Assembly (NCBI GenBank): GCA_017591395.1
Contig: WEDG01002888.1
Coordinates: 1 to 64,000, forward strand
Reading direction: 5' to 3'
Length of the DNA: 64,000 bases
Origin: Schistocephalus solidus
Taxonomy: Eukaryota; Platyhelminthes; Cestoda; Diphyllobothriidea; Diphyllobothriidae
The position numbers and the translations under genes were made by a program. The notes beneath the pieces were generated by a model. It was not told the origin of the DNA. It saw only the letters and a list, made by a program, of their open reading frames with translations, and ran no database searches. Of the stretch, positions 22,218 through 32,689 are shown piece after piece. The number at the start of each line of letters is the position of its first letter. The first letter of the stretch is position 1.

Positions 22218-23933
22218 GTCCTCCAAACTGCTTCTCGCGTACTCTTTATTCTGCAGGCGGCGGAGGCCGATTTTTTTCATATTAATTGTGACAAAGCTTA
22301 CATTTTTAAGTGTGATATATGTTTTTTTGGAGATATGACTGTTAGTTTAGCATGATCACAGCTGACATGCCGCCAGGGCGCGTAGGGATGTTTTCGAATG
22401 CGTTGACATGTCAGCGCATTCGGAGGTGTAGGGGTACACCTACACAACTTCAGTGGACAGTATTTTCGGCTACTGTATGCGGAATTTATCCGACTGCAAT
22501 TAGGATGCTAGATCAAGATACTCCATATAGGTGCACATAAACCCACAAATGTTTTTTTGGATCGTGGTCTGCAATTGCCTCAACCATTTGGAGGTCAGCG
22601 TTGCTCGATTCCGTGTGGTTAATGAGCTGACTGGCATTACTACCAACCCTCTCTACCCAGTCCACTCATAATAAGGGACTGCTAGTCGGGTTTGTCTGCA
22701 AGAACTGCTGACAAGTGTCATTTAATCCCAAAACTTACCGCAGTCTGGGCGAATGGAATGTTTGAGGACGCAATGTGGACCTCACCAGTCGTCTGTGTTT
22801 AGATTTTTGCGCTACAGTGTGGTTTGCCTCCACGGAATACTGCTCTCTACCGTGGTCGTAGACACCTGAGTTTCGGAAAGGTTCTATTTAGGTTCTCTTG
22901 CCTGTTACCTCCATTTTAAATGTTAGCCAGGGGCCCCATCAGCCTAAACTTGTCACGTTACAGCGAAGTCAGTACGATTTGTATCTCGCATATTAAAAAA
23001 ACTGAGCAAAATGAAACTTGCGGACATTGATTTGTTTTTCAAACATGGCTAAACACGCAATCTTCGAAAACACCCGAAAAGCCGTGCGCGCCTCACATGC
23101 TTGCTTAGCTTCAGCAGAAGATTTTAAACAGCGTATTATCAACCCTGGGGAAGGTTGTCCTGAAAAGTGATCACGTCTCCTACATGTTTTGATGAAGGCG
23201 GTTTTGTTTCCTTTGGAATGAAAGCCGACCCCTGAAATATAAGTTAGGCGTATGTCTGGTAACTCACTATTAAATCATCTACTAAGGATGCTTTCGGTGA
23301 AAAGCACACGCTGTCTACGAAATCTAAAGAACTGTCGTGTTTTTGCACCTTTTAATTGCGTCATTTTTCAGTGGTTATTTAGACTTTTTGTTTCCTCTTC
23401 ATGTTTCGCCTGTCCGTTTCTTTTCTTTCGGGTTTCCCAGCTGTCTCGAGTAGCCCAGATGATCATGCCGTCCTGTCGTTACTCTGCTGACTGCATGTCC
23501 CCTAACCTTTCTTTCCAAATCCCCAGATTGCTTATGTCCTTAGTTTGGATTTTCTACTCGTGTAGATTTTGACGGGTGCCCTTGGTTATCCTCATCGATC
23601 CTATGGTTTGTCTAGGGACATGGAAGGAGAAGCATATGCATGCCTCCCCGGCTTAATTGACTCGTCAAAGAAACAAGTTCAGGCCCCCACCTATATTTTT
23701 ACTGGCCTATTTAACGGACCTCCTCTATCATTAATCCGGTAGGGTTAACATCTTCAAGGTGAAATCAAAAAGTCCCGAAAATTTAATAACTGTGATTTTT
23801 CCGCAACTGTCCTTGGGATCCTTTCCTTCCGCAATTTTCAAGCACACTTCACATATTCATTTTAGTTTCTGTTCATCGGATTTTTGCGCTGCCATGGCAC
23901 TTTGAGTATCAGAACTTAGTAAGTCTATCTCTC
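22218..23933. other. Intergenic sequence upstream of the bHLH-PAS gene
   Basis: No transposon coding remnant was recognised. It contains two adjacent palindromes (22395-22445). The remainder is of mixed composition, with only short overlapping open frames. Promoter and 5' UTR of the gene starting at 23934 are presumably in its right half, but no TATA or initiator can be assigned with confidence. Confidence 0.35.
22395..22445. repeat. Two adjacent near-perfect palindromes
   Basis: 22395-22422 reads CGAATGCG-TTGACATGTCAG-CGCATTCG and is self-complementary apart from one G.T pair. 22426-22445, GTGTAGGGGTACACCTACAC, is self-complementary except for two position pairs. Both could form hairpins. 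Confidence 0.6.
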
Positions 23934-26900
23934 ATGGACGAGGCTCCACGAAAACCCAAGTGCAGGCCACCGACCGACAAAGGTCGAAGCTCGGAGCGAC
24001 CAAAAATACGGTACTTTTGATATTATACCCATTAAATATTTTTACCTCTGCGCAACCCTATCAACCATTTCTTCGTTCTAAGTATCACATTTAATTTTGT
24101 CAATATGATTATAGTTCATTATCGGGTCCTCCTTTCTTTTCGATTTTTCGACAGTTTTACGCACAATGAAGTTGAACGAAAACGCAGGGCCAGATTAAAA
24201 TCGGAAACAGATTTCTTACACCAACAGTTACCTCCATCTAACTATCGCGATAAGCTTGCTATTTTCAAAGCCGGAACGGACTTGCTGCAACAATACGCAA
24301 GTAAGTACTACTTTTTCCGTCTATTCCGTACTCTGCAGGTACAAATACCAGTGAATCGAGGAAACTAATTCTTACCGAGGAGGAATACTCCGCCTGCGTA
24401 TTAAATGTAAGGTCACCCACTGTAGTCACGTTTTTTAGAACTTCGATGGCTTCGCCGTCCGTATACGGTGTCGAGATGGCGTGATTCTATCAGTAAATGG
24501 GGAGATCAAGGAACACCTGGGAGAAGAATTCGTACGTCACATTGTTTTGCAGCTTTTGGCCTGTACAATTTGCTTTATACGAAATTTCAGAAGATTTATA
24601 GACACCAGGTCCCTGTGCGCCTTTGCCTTCGTCTGCCATGCGTAGTAGTTTACTTGGAGGCAATCTTTTACACTTGTTCGTCAAATAATTTTTGGGCAAC
24701 AATTTTCGTTAAGAATTACTTAAGGAACGTCCTCCGACGTAGCAACTAGATGCAAGACCTCTGGTCGCAGTGCTCGCAAAATAGTTGAACGTTACCAAAC
24801 ATCGTCGGGCTTCCTACAGCGTGCTGTGTTTTTGTTGCCATGGCGCATTCACTATCCCATATTGTGCCCTGCCCCAAATTAACTGATAACCGCTCTGAGC
24901 TGAGAAAAGTGGCAGTTTACTAGTTTAAAAAGTTCCTACTGTTGCTTTATCTCTTTTAATATCTGCGCTTCATTACATTTGACTACCAAAACTCTTTTTT
25001 AAAAAAGTGAAATTTTTCGTTATGCGTTTTTGCGTGCTTTATTGTCCATACTGTGATTTCCCTTTGACTTTTTGTACCTGAAACTAGATCAGTATAAAAC
25101 GCAAATTTACCTCACTACAATAACGTGCTCTATTTTAGGCGGATTGCGTTGGAAAAACTTTGTATGACTATATTGCGGCCGACAAACTTGCTGAGAATGT
25201 TATCAGGCAAAATCTAACCCTCGACGCAGAAGATATTGAGGTTCTGGCGGCTAGGCGTGAGTTTCTACTTCAATTCAATATATTTTTAAATAAGCTTTTC
25301 CAGTTTGTACATAAGCATTTGAACTTTAGTCAGCTTCAAGATGTACTGCTTTCATCATTTTTTACATTGCTCCCCTGAAAATGTACTGTTTCTCAATAAT
25401 TATAAAATACTTGCGACCGATAATCAGGGGGAAACCTCTTTGGCAGCTATACCTTACTAGGAATAACAGCTACCCTTTCGCTCATCATAGCTGCCTGGCT
25501 TTTTATTTCGGGGTCCAGCAGCGTGTTTAGTGGTAAATTTGCAATAAGCAAACAGGTGAGAGAGGACAAGCAGAAAATAGTCGGAACGAAGGTGTACCTC
25601 GGCGTGAAGCATTATTCATACAGTTGGCGTATTGGGACTGAACTGCAAATCGACACGATGATTGTTAAAATTCAGTAGATTGGAGCGAAAGGTTTTCCAT
25701 TGTTTGCATTTTTGATTGCAACCAAAAAATAACTTTAAATTGAACTATCGTTCTAACCACCATTAGTATTTATAGCACAGCACTGAAAACCTGTTCTCAT
25801 GCTTCCTTTAAGGCATACTTTGTTGTCTCAGCGCTGATGCTTTGCGATGCAAGTGAGAAAGTTAGTTCATTAATGTGGTTGATGACCGAGTTCCATTGCT
25901 TTGGAAATATGTCATTATTTTCCAGAACGTCCTTTTAGACTTCGTTTCTATCAGAACCTAATCCGCATCTTTAATCCTGGTTTGAAATTTGTAATAACGC
26001 AACAAAAATAGACCACTTATCCATTATCAGCATATCATTTACCACTTCTTAGAACGTCTGAATTATTGTTGCTTTTCCCTTCTAAGAAACACTGGGCAGA
26101 CATTTTGTCCTACCCCTGGCAGGACCTTCACCGAATTGCTGCTTTGTAGAATTTTGCGGAGACATCAGTAAGTCGAAAATTAAAATTTCACCAGTTCAAT
26201 AATCTTTATTGGTGTTGGCAAGATAGTCTGATCCCCACTGATCCCGAAAAGATCGAATGCAATCCTTTGCCGTCCTGCACCGCCTATACCACTTCACCGT
26301 AAAATCACTATTCAGTGCTGCGTCTTTAGTCGTTTTCTTCCGTTTTTGTAGTTTTACCCCAGCAACAAGGGGATCGAGGCGCAAATAGTTCGCTGACCTC
26401 TGGTGAGAGTATTCTTCAGGCCCTGTGTAAAAGACTGGAACTCTGCGAATCTGCTTCGGCTTATGGAGTCTTGTTTTCAATGCGACTGCAGCCTGGTACA
26501 TATAGCGTGTTGGAGATTAGTGGGAGGTGAGTGTTTAGCGGTTTTCTGATTTTTTTCTACCCAAGTCTATAATCGAATTTAAGAATTTCCATGACTGGCA
26601 TGTACTTTTTTCGTAACTACAAGCACAACCATCACCCACACTGCGCAACCGGAGTAGGGGTATCTGAGCGACCTATAAACAAGTGGTCTAAAGCGCATAT
26701 AAAATCTGGTCTTAGCGCAGCATCCGTCATCTTCCGACTTAAGTCCGCTTTTATATTGTTGCACTGTACTATTCCTTTTTGTAGGGTCCTGTGGAAGTAT
26801 AAACATGCTGCCATTATTGTGCTTTGCGTGTTTAGGCATTCCTTTTCATAGCTAAAATACTTTAAGTCCGTTGCAAGTTAACGTTTCTACATTGCAGTCA

Positions 26901-27378
26901 CATCCACAAAACATTTGAAGAATTCGTTTAGTGGGTCTGGGGAGCAATGAGAATTTAACATGATGTGCCGAGGGTGATGGCTCTTTTAGCATTCACGTAT
27001 GTCTTTTGCGGGAACTTGTAGATTTCCCCAAGAGCAGCAGTTGCCACAGTAGCACCTGATGTCGCTTTCGATCATTAAATTTACGCATAAACGGATCGCA
27101 AGCTTTTGCCGCCCCACAAGACGTTGGAAATTATCCGGTAAATGTTGAAACACAATCACTACGTGGCATCCCTCTTTGTTATGTGGTTGTGTAAAATACG
27201 CATTTGAGCAATCCATTGATGGGAGACTGCTATTGTAATCTATTCATTCAACACATTATTTAATCTTATTCTAGGTCAGTGCCTCCAGAAATGATCCCCG
27301 AAGATGTGATGGGAAAATCGCTCCTCGATTTTATTCACGTCGATTTCAGGTCTGTGACTGAAAGCAGCTTACAAAAAG
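23934..27378 (+). CDS. bHLH-PAS transcription factor gene, partial exon model
   Basis: Six exons join in phase. E1 is 23934-24010 (ATG; MDEAPRKPKCRPP), E2 24155-24300, E3 24339-24406, E4 24439-24531, E5 25139-25256 and E6 26087-26167. A further exon is at about 27280-27378. Introns show GT...AG, with 38-bp and 32-bp introns after E2 and E3. E1-E2 join at R-F-T-H, then the basic region HNEVERKRRARLK and helix-loop-helix to DKLAIFKAGTDLLQQYAS. E3-E4 give LTEEEYSACVLN and NFDGFAVRIRCRDGVILSVN. E5-E6 give VGKTLYDYIAADKLAENVI and CCFVEFCGDI. Together they form a PAS-A domain. The last exon, PEDVMGKSLLDFIHVDFR, is mid PAS-B. The start of PAS-B has no identified exon. Such proteins dimerise and bind E-box DNA in the nucleus. 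The order (EEEY motif, then PAS-A) is CLOCK/ARNT-like, but orthology is not settled. C-terminal exons were not found. Confidence 0.75.
26196..26501 (-). CDS. Small basic protein of unknown function, in an intron on the opposite strand
   Basis: A 101-codon frame has an ATG at 26499-26501 and an upstream stop seven codons earlier. It is rich in Lys, Arg and Tyr (KTRLHKPKQIRRVPVFYTG, KLQKRKKTTKD, VKWYRRCRTAKDCIRSFRD). An AATAAA signal overlaps the last codons before TGA. A CAG four codons in could also be a splice acceptor, making this a terminal exon. I do not recognise a family. It lies between exons E6 and the PAS-B exon of the plus-strand gene. It could be chance. Confidence 0.35.
   Translation of the reverse strand: MYQAAVALKTRLHKPKQIRRVPVFYTGPEEYSHQRSANYLRLDPLVAGVKLQKRKKTTKDAALNSDFTVKWYRRCRTAKDCIRSFRDQWGSDYLANTNKDY
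26986..27216 (-). other. Unassigned open frame
   Basis: 76 codons on the minus strand with several Cys (SDIRCYCGNCCSWGNLQ). No start context or splice site is convincing. It lies in the same presumed intron. It is listed because composition is protein-like; function unknown. Confidence 0.2.
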
Positions 27379-27419
27379 GCAAGTTAACCTATGAAGCCTA
27401 TCTGCGTATTTTTTACAGT

Positions 27420-27800
27420 TTGACAGTTGATTTCGATGACGTTCACTGTATACTCTACAGCATGGTGGCGCAGGGTCGACGACCTGCGCGTGAATTGGTT
27501 TATTGTAGTAGCAGGCTTGAGTGGCATCTGTCGCACTCTCTTCTCCCTCACCCACTGTGTCCTGTGTCATGACACCGTAAAGATGACCACATGCGAAATC
27601 ACGGGCAGGTGGCTGACGTGGTGTGAGTCTGCATTTTGGCGTGCTGCCACACCCTGTGTGGCATTTGTTAAGGGCACACAACCAGTAACGCCTGCCGTGC
27701 CCTGGTCTGGACCGCGTACTAGTTCTGTGCGTCTACCGCATAGGTGACCGAAATGACCATTTATGGTTAGTGATGTCGTTCGGCATCTATTACTTACCAC
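27420..27800 (-). mobile_element. D-family element 3' end
   Basis: The reverse complement aligns with the last ~380 bp of the D element (about 53990-54295). Shared landmarks are the terminal TCGAAATC..., CACGCGCA, GGTGTGG and the GGGAGAAGAGAGTGCG-like block. The terminus at 27420 abuts the PAS-B reading frame of the bHLH-PAS gene. No coding portion remains. Confidence 0.6.
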
Positions 27801-28033
27801 TGTGCGGCTGTTGGCGAGGCTCTTCATTGAGCCCCGGTACACAGCATGGCGAGTATGTCTCGTAACGAGCGAGCAAACCACGCTGTTGGATACGACTGGC
27901 TGATGGTGGTTAATAAGCCAGAAATGGCCATTCCAGTTTCGCATGTGGTAGAGGTGCGCTCGCGTTACGAGACATACTCATCCCGTTGTGCCTTTGACCC
28001 ACCACCGAGTCCCGCTAGTAGCCGCACAGCGGC
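27798..28033. repeat. Foldback (inverted-repeat) element
   Basis: GAGTATGTCTCGTAACGAGCG at 27851-27871 is repeated in inverted orientation at 27957-27979, with a two-base insertion. Further out, CACTGTGCGGCT (27798) pairs with AGCCGCACAGCG (28021). The arms are thus about 75 bp with a central spacer of about 85 bp. One arm is also found at 37500-37590. Confidence 0.6.
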
Positions 28034-28109
28034 TAGTGATATAGACAGACTGACATTGTCGTCGTATTGTCCTTTTATATCGCGTATACTAACCGTTTTC
28101 ATACTTCCC

Positions 28110-29090
28110 TTGTAGGTGGACGCGCTGTTTCTTCAACTTGTAGTACGCGATTGACAGCCTCGGATACCTGCTATTCAGCACACGTTAATAGCATCAGCCT
28201 GAGTGATTATGTCCATTGTCTTGTTGTCGATTTTTTACCTGCGTAAATTTGGCATCAACGTCACGCTCTTTAAAACCACTGTCGCGGCTTCTATGCATGC
28301 AATTACTGCATTTAGTCTTTCACCTTTCAGAAAACCCCGACATGCTTCCAAAACCTTTACTTAATTTTCGGAGTCACTTAATTAAACCGTAGTCACCTCC
28401 ATTTTCTTTCTTGTGCCTATTATCTTTGTCCTCGTTCAATTTATGGCCTCATGGAAATAAAGAAGTTGATTTTAAAGCCAAAACAGCGAAGGCTTCGGCC
28501 ACTGTATTCGTCTGCGCGACTTGCCTCGTAGTTCAAACGTCTTGGAAGATGGTAAATAGTCGAGAGGTTGAAAACAGACTAATGAAGATGTTTACATGGG
28601 AGGGGGTGAACTATGGAAGGCGCACCAGCGCAGCTGGTTGGGCTTCGACGCTATGATCTGAGTCATCCCAGAGCATATGCCGAAGGGATCCTTTTTCCCC
28701 GACCAAACTACTTGTTTTGCCCTCTGTATTCAGACTTGACGTTGCGTACATGGTGTATTTCGTCTTTTAACCGGCACAATACAGCAACAAGCCAAACAAC
28801 TACATGGAAGTAAGGGGAATAAGTCAACGATGTCAAGTAAAACTATGGGTAGCAAATACTGCCCATAGTCGTTGGATATATACTGTGTGAAAAAGCTTGG
28901 CATTCACAAGCCATTCCCCAAACCAACAGCAAAATCGAAATTTTCAACCATCCAGAACGACTAGAGCAGTAGATTTTCGACCCATACGGCATATATTAAG
29001 ATTAGGGTTGGTGCGTTCGAGACCTAGTACGAAGAACATGTTTCTTTTGAGGGTTTTAACCGCTCTAGCATTGCCAAATGCGTTGAGGAC
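28110..29090. other. No feature assigned
   Basis: Mixed composition. A polypyrimidine tract and AG at 28095-28114 could be a splice acceptor followed by a 43-codon open frame (GGRAVSSTCSTRLTAS...). Nothing ties it to the PAS gene. Otherwise nothing is recognised. Confidence 0.25.
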
Positions 29091-29330
29091 TTATGTAAAA
29101 TCTTGGGTATATCGGGCCGTTTCTTTCGCGTAGTCCATCGGAAGCACATCAAAACATTGATGCTTTAGAGCATTATATTGCTTTTGACCGGCAACAGTGC
29201 GAATCCATCTCAACCCAGGACTCCTGCTTAGGAACCACTCTGGTCTGAAGATGGGTCTCTGTGGACGCCCGAGGTGCTGCGTGCGTTTCGGTCCCTGTCG
29301 TAAATAATTTGAGACACTCAGTATTGACAA
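29091..29330 (-). other. Possible host exon, unknown protein C-terminus
   Basis: This minus-strand frame reads SVSNYLRQGPKRTQHLGRPQ, PEWFLSRSPGLRWIRTVAGQ and ends DYAKETARYTQDFT then TAA. The composition (aromatics, Arg, conserved-looking GLRWIRTVAG) is unlike nearby transposon frames. There is no ATG at the start, but TATTGGCAG upstream could be a splice acceptor. I do not recognise the family. Confidence 0.35.
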
Positions 29331-29989
29331 GCATGTCTGCCAATAAGCTGGGTATCACAGACGGTAGCTACAACTGATTTAAAGAACGCAGACTGTTGAC
29401 ACTAGGTTCCATATAGGCGAGCCGATGAAGTCTGCTTTTTAAGTCCAGTTGCTACGGTCGTTTGGCCTATAAGTTAGAACGCTAAGTAGTAGAAAGTAAC
29501 TATGTAGCTGCACCATAAGCTGTGAAGGGTCAGGCATGTTTCTACCTCAGTCAGTAGGATACATGGCTAATTCATGATTTCATTCATAAATGTGGTCGCC
29601 AGTCTCCCCTGATCTGGTATAGTGGTATCCACCGGGGTGTTCTCGGCAAGTGCCCTGACCGCTATGAAGACGCCATTTGGGAGTCCCGCAAACCCTGTAG
29701 CTCGAATAAGAAGTAAATATAACCAAAATCAAAAATAGTTTGAATTCGCGGAATTCTCCTTTGTCCTCCGAATCACTCGCATAGTCGAGGACGTCTCATT
29801 CTAGTATTCCTCTTTTTATTTCACGACAGCGACCTCCAAAAAGCGAAAGTTTCCTCGTGGCATAGGAGCAATCGGACTAACATTAGCTGTCGTCGGGCCG
29901 TGGACCATCATTTAAATAAGTTTGTCTGTAACCGCGGCCCTGCTGTTAGGTTCTTGTGCCAAAGCACTAGATGAAAAACCTCGAATAAA
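29331..29989. other. No feature seen
   Basis: No recognisable coding or repeat content. Only short open frames are present. Confidence 0.3.
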
Positions 29990-32640
29990 TATGCAGGGCG
30001 GCTGTTGGGGGTCTTGGCTGGGTTCAAAAGGTTCAAAGAATCTCGCGCAACATGTCCGATTCCGGCTTCCGTTGGGAACTGACGCCCTCCGTGGCCCTGC
30101 TTTCACGGCGCGAGAAAATAATATACGGGCAGGACCCCTCGTTTGAGAACGCGCTCTTGGTACTGGAATGTGCGAACACTCCTGGACCCTGCTACCCAAC
30201 GTCTGACGACCACCAGTTTTTGTTAATACGACGTGGATACTCACCGTCAGTCCACAAACTCGGCTTAGGTGTTAGACTAATGAAGATCCTCGCGGAAAAA
30301 CATCCAGTTCATCCGAGATCACAGCAGCCCGAATTAAAATCCTGATAGACGCGATGTTGAGACCGCCATTCCACAAAAAGCGAACCACGCGCTTCAGAAG
30401 AATATGCTATGGCTGGAACAAGAAGTTTGTTGGTCTGAAGTATCGGATTCTTACTTTTTGTATGGGAAACAGTTAACAGTACGAGTAAAGGCCGCTTTTC
30501 GAAAACCTCCGTTTGCATATGTTTACCAAAACTAACCGCCAGGCATCACCATAATGAGACTCACCTGCAGCTATAAGAGTTAGTTCGAGAACATCCTCGC
30601 AGTGATCTACTACGTTTTGCTACGAAGTGGTTTGGCCGAACTGAACCTTCCGACCGCTAAAATAGTTTCTTGTTGCTTCTCTCGGGCTTGGCTCTCGATG
30701 CAACAATGTTGACAGAATGCTGAACTTTGTCACTAAAACATGCTTTTGTTAGCTCCACAAACATCTGCTGACCAGGTTTTCAGGTGACGGGCGTATGCCC
30801 AGTCAGATTGGGATCGTCATAGTTCAGTTCTGCAGTCAGGGTCTCGATAGGAGGTTGATGTGTGCTGTTGAAACTGACAATTTCCATGGGTCAGACCACA
30901 TTCCCGATCGCATATGCCGGACTGCCTACCTCTCAACCCCACCAGAATCGTCACTCGCAAGACAGATTACTGTTGCAAAAAAACAACGATACACAGCTGA
31001 GATCCTGAGCGGCTAAATATGATCTTGTTTTATAACTCAAGTCGAAATAGACGGTTGTGGTAAACTATCGTTATCGAAATCATCAATTGTACAAGTCAGT
31101 TAAGAAAATGTTTAGATTAATCCAGCGACATGGCAGTGACCGGACCAGTGGATCAATCTTGTGGTTCGAACCAGACCTCACAACGATGTGTCTTTCCGCC
31201 AACTCCGTAAAATGACCACGAAAGTTATAGGGTGAAATATAAACCACCGCGAGCACATATCAAGAGTTGGAACGCTGAAACTACCGAATTATACGCCAAC
31301 TTGGTGGCAAACCATCTGCGCTGAGTGAACCGGCTTGCTGTGTCGACGATGGCACTATTATTGATAACACCGCCGATATCAAAAGCTATGTGAACAAATC
31401 CGAGCCTGTTCTAAATTTCGATGATTAATTCATCATGTGATCCACTCTCTAAACGAAACCGCCAGTGTAATACTGAGGCTGCACAACAACAAGGTATCTG
31501 GAAAGGATGGTATTTCCACTTGTAAGTTTCAACTGACATCTAAAAATCTTGCGGCGCACCGTGTTGCGCTGACCCCGTGATGTGATGGGCCAATCGTGGC
31601 GAGATGGGCTCGTTCCTGATGATGGGGGCCTGACCATCATTGCGCTTGTCTTAAATAATGGGGAAGTGAAAAGGTGCGGGAATTATTGCGGTAGAAGCGT
31701 TCCAAACTTGCTCCGAAAGCTCTTATCGCTGTCATTCTTGGACAACTTCAAAATGCGTGACTCGAAAGCGAGATCCAATCAATCCGTGTTTCAAGCTGGA
31801 ATCCAATGGGCCGAATGGATATTCATAACGCAGAAGACTTCCGAACTTCGCCATGTCTACCAGCTGTTTCGCTCATTGGCTTCGCCACAACGTTGCGTTC
31901 GTCCATCGTGAGTGCCTGTGACGATTACTGTAATTAGATGAAATGCGGACAGAAAATAATCCTCATGGCCGGAACCTGCTATCTCTTCACTATTGCGCAA
32001 GTTCTGGTTCATAATGCTCAATCCCAACCGTTCGGTATTGAGTTTAGACTTTGACATGGTTGTATCGCGTCGCCTAGTCTTCCCAACTACGCCGTTGATT
32101 GGATTCTCAAAAGGACCTTACGCCACATTAACCGTGCTAGATTTGCACCGGGAGAGGTGGCCAACTGATCCTGACTAAGTTGACGATATCATATTGTTAG
32201 CCTCAAGCTCTGGTGACCTTAAGTCTGTGGTTTCGGGCATCAAGTATCTGTTTCGACTGGTTTATCAATAAAAAAAAGTAAAGATCAGTGTTTTTGAGCT
32301 TGATCCCAGCAGAGAACCGGGCAGCCATCGGAATAACTGGATATCAACTTGAAGAAGTAGATAGTTCCAAAAACCTCGTCACGAGGCTTCAGCCAAATGG
32401 AAATAGGCTTCTGAATCAATGAAGCCCGTAGGGTTTTCACGATTCTTGAGAAGCGGCTGTGAATTCTACGCGATATTGTCATTACCACAACGATAAGCGC
32501 GTAAAAGATAACCCACAGTTTGCCCTGTACGCCTGTGAAACCCAGGTTACGCAAGTGAAAAATGAGCAACAGTGCTGCCTGATAACCATCCTCAAACTAA
32601 AATAAAATGGTATAGTTTCGATTTAGATAACCCATACTCG
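29990..32640 (+). mobile_element. RTE-like LINE family G relic 1
   Basis: The 5' module (30050-30300) resembles those at 32820-33000 and 39845-40066 (VGTDALRGP, ECANTPGPCYP). Endonuclease remnants are at 30780-31010 (HGSDHIPDR, SLARQITVAKKQRYTAEIL). The linker follows at 31150-31300 and RT at 31470-32300 (NNKVSGKDGIS, QSWRDGLVPDDGGLTIIALV, CGNYCGRS). C-terminal remnants continue to 32640. Stops and frameshifts are frequent. It is followed directly by relic 2 in the same orientation. Confidence 0.6.
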
Positions 32641-32689
32641 CTGGACATCTAAGACCAGCCAAGAAAAAGTTTGAACGCCTCAGACGATA

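Noticed and set aside
27567..27944. 125-codon minus-strand open frame in the D-like repeat
   Set aside because: It lies in a repeat homologous to the D 3' UTR, which is non-coding in the better copy.
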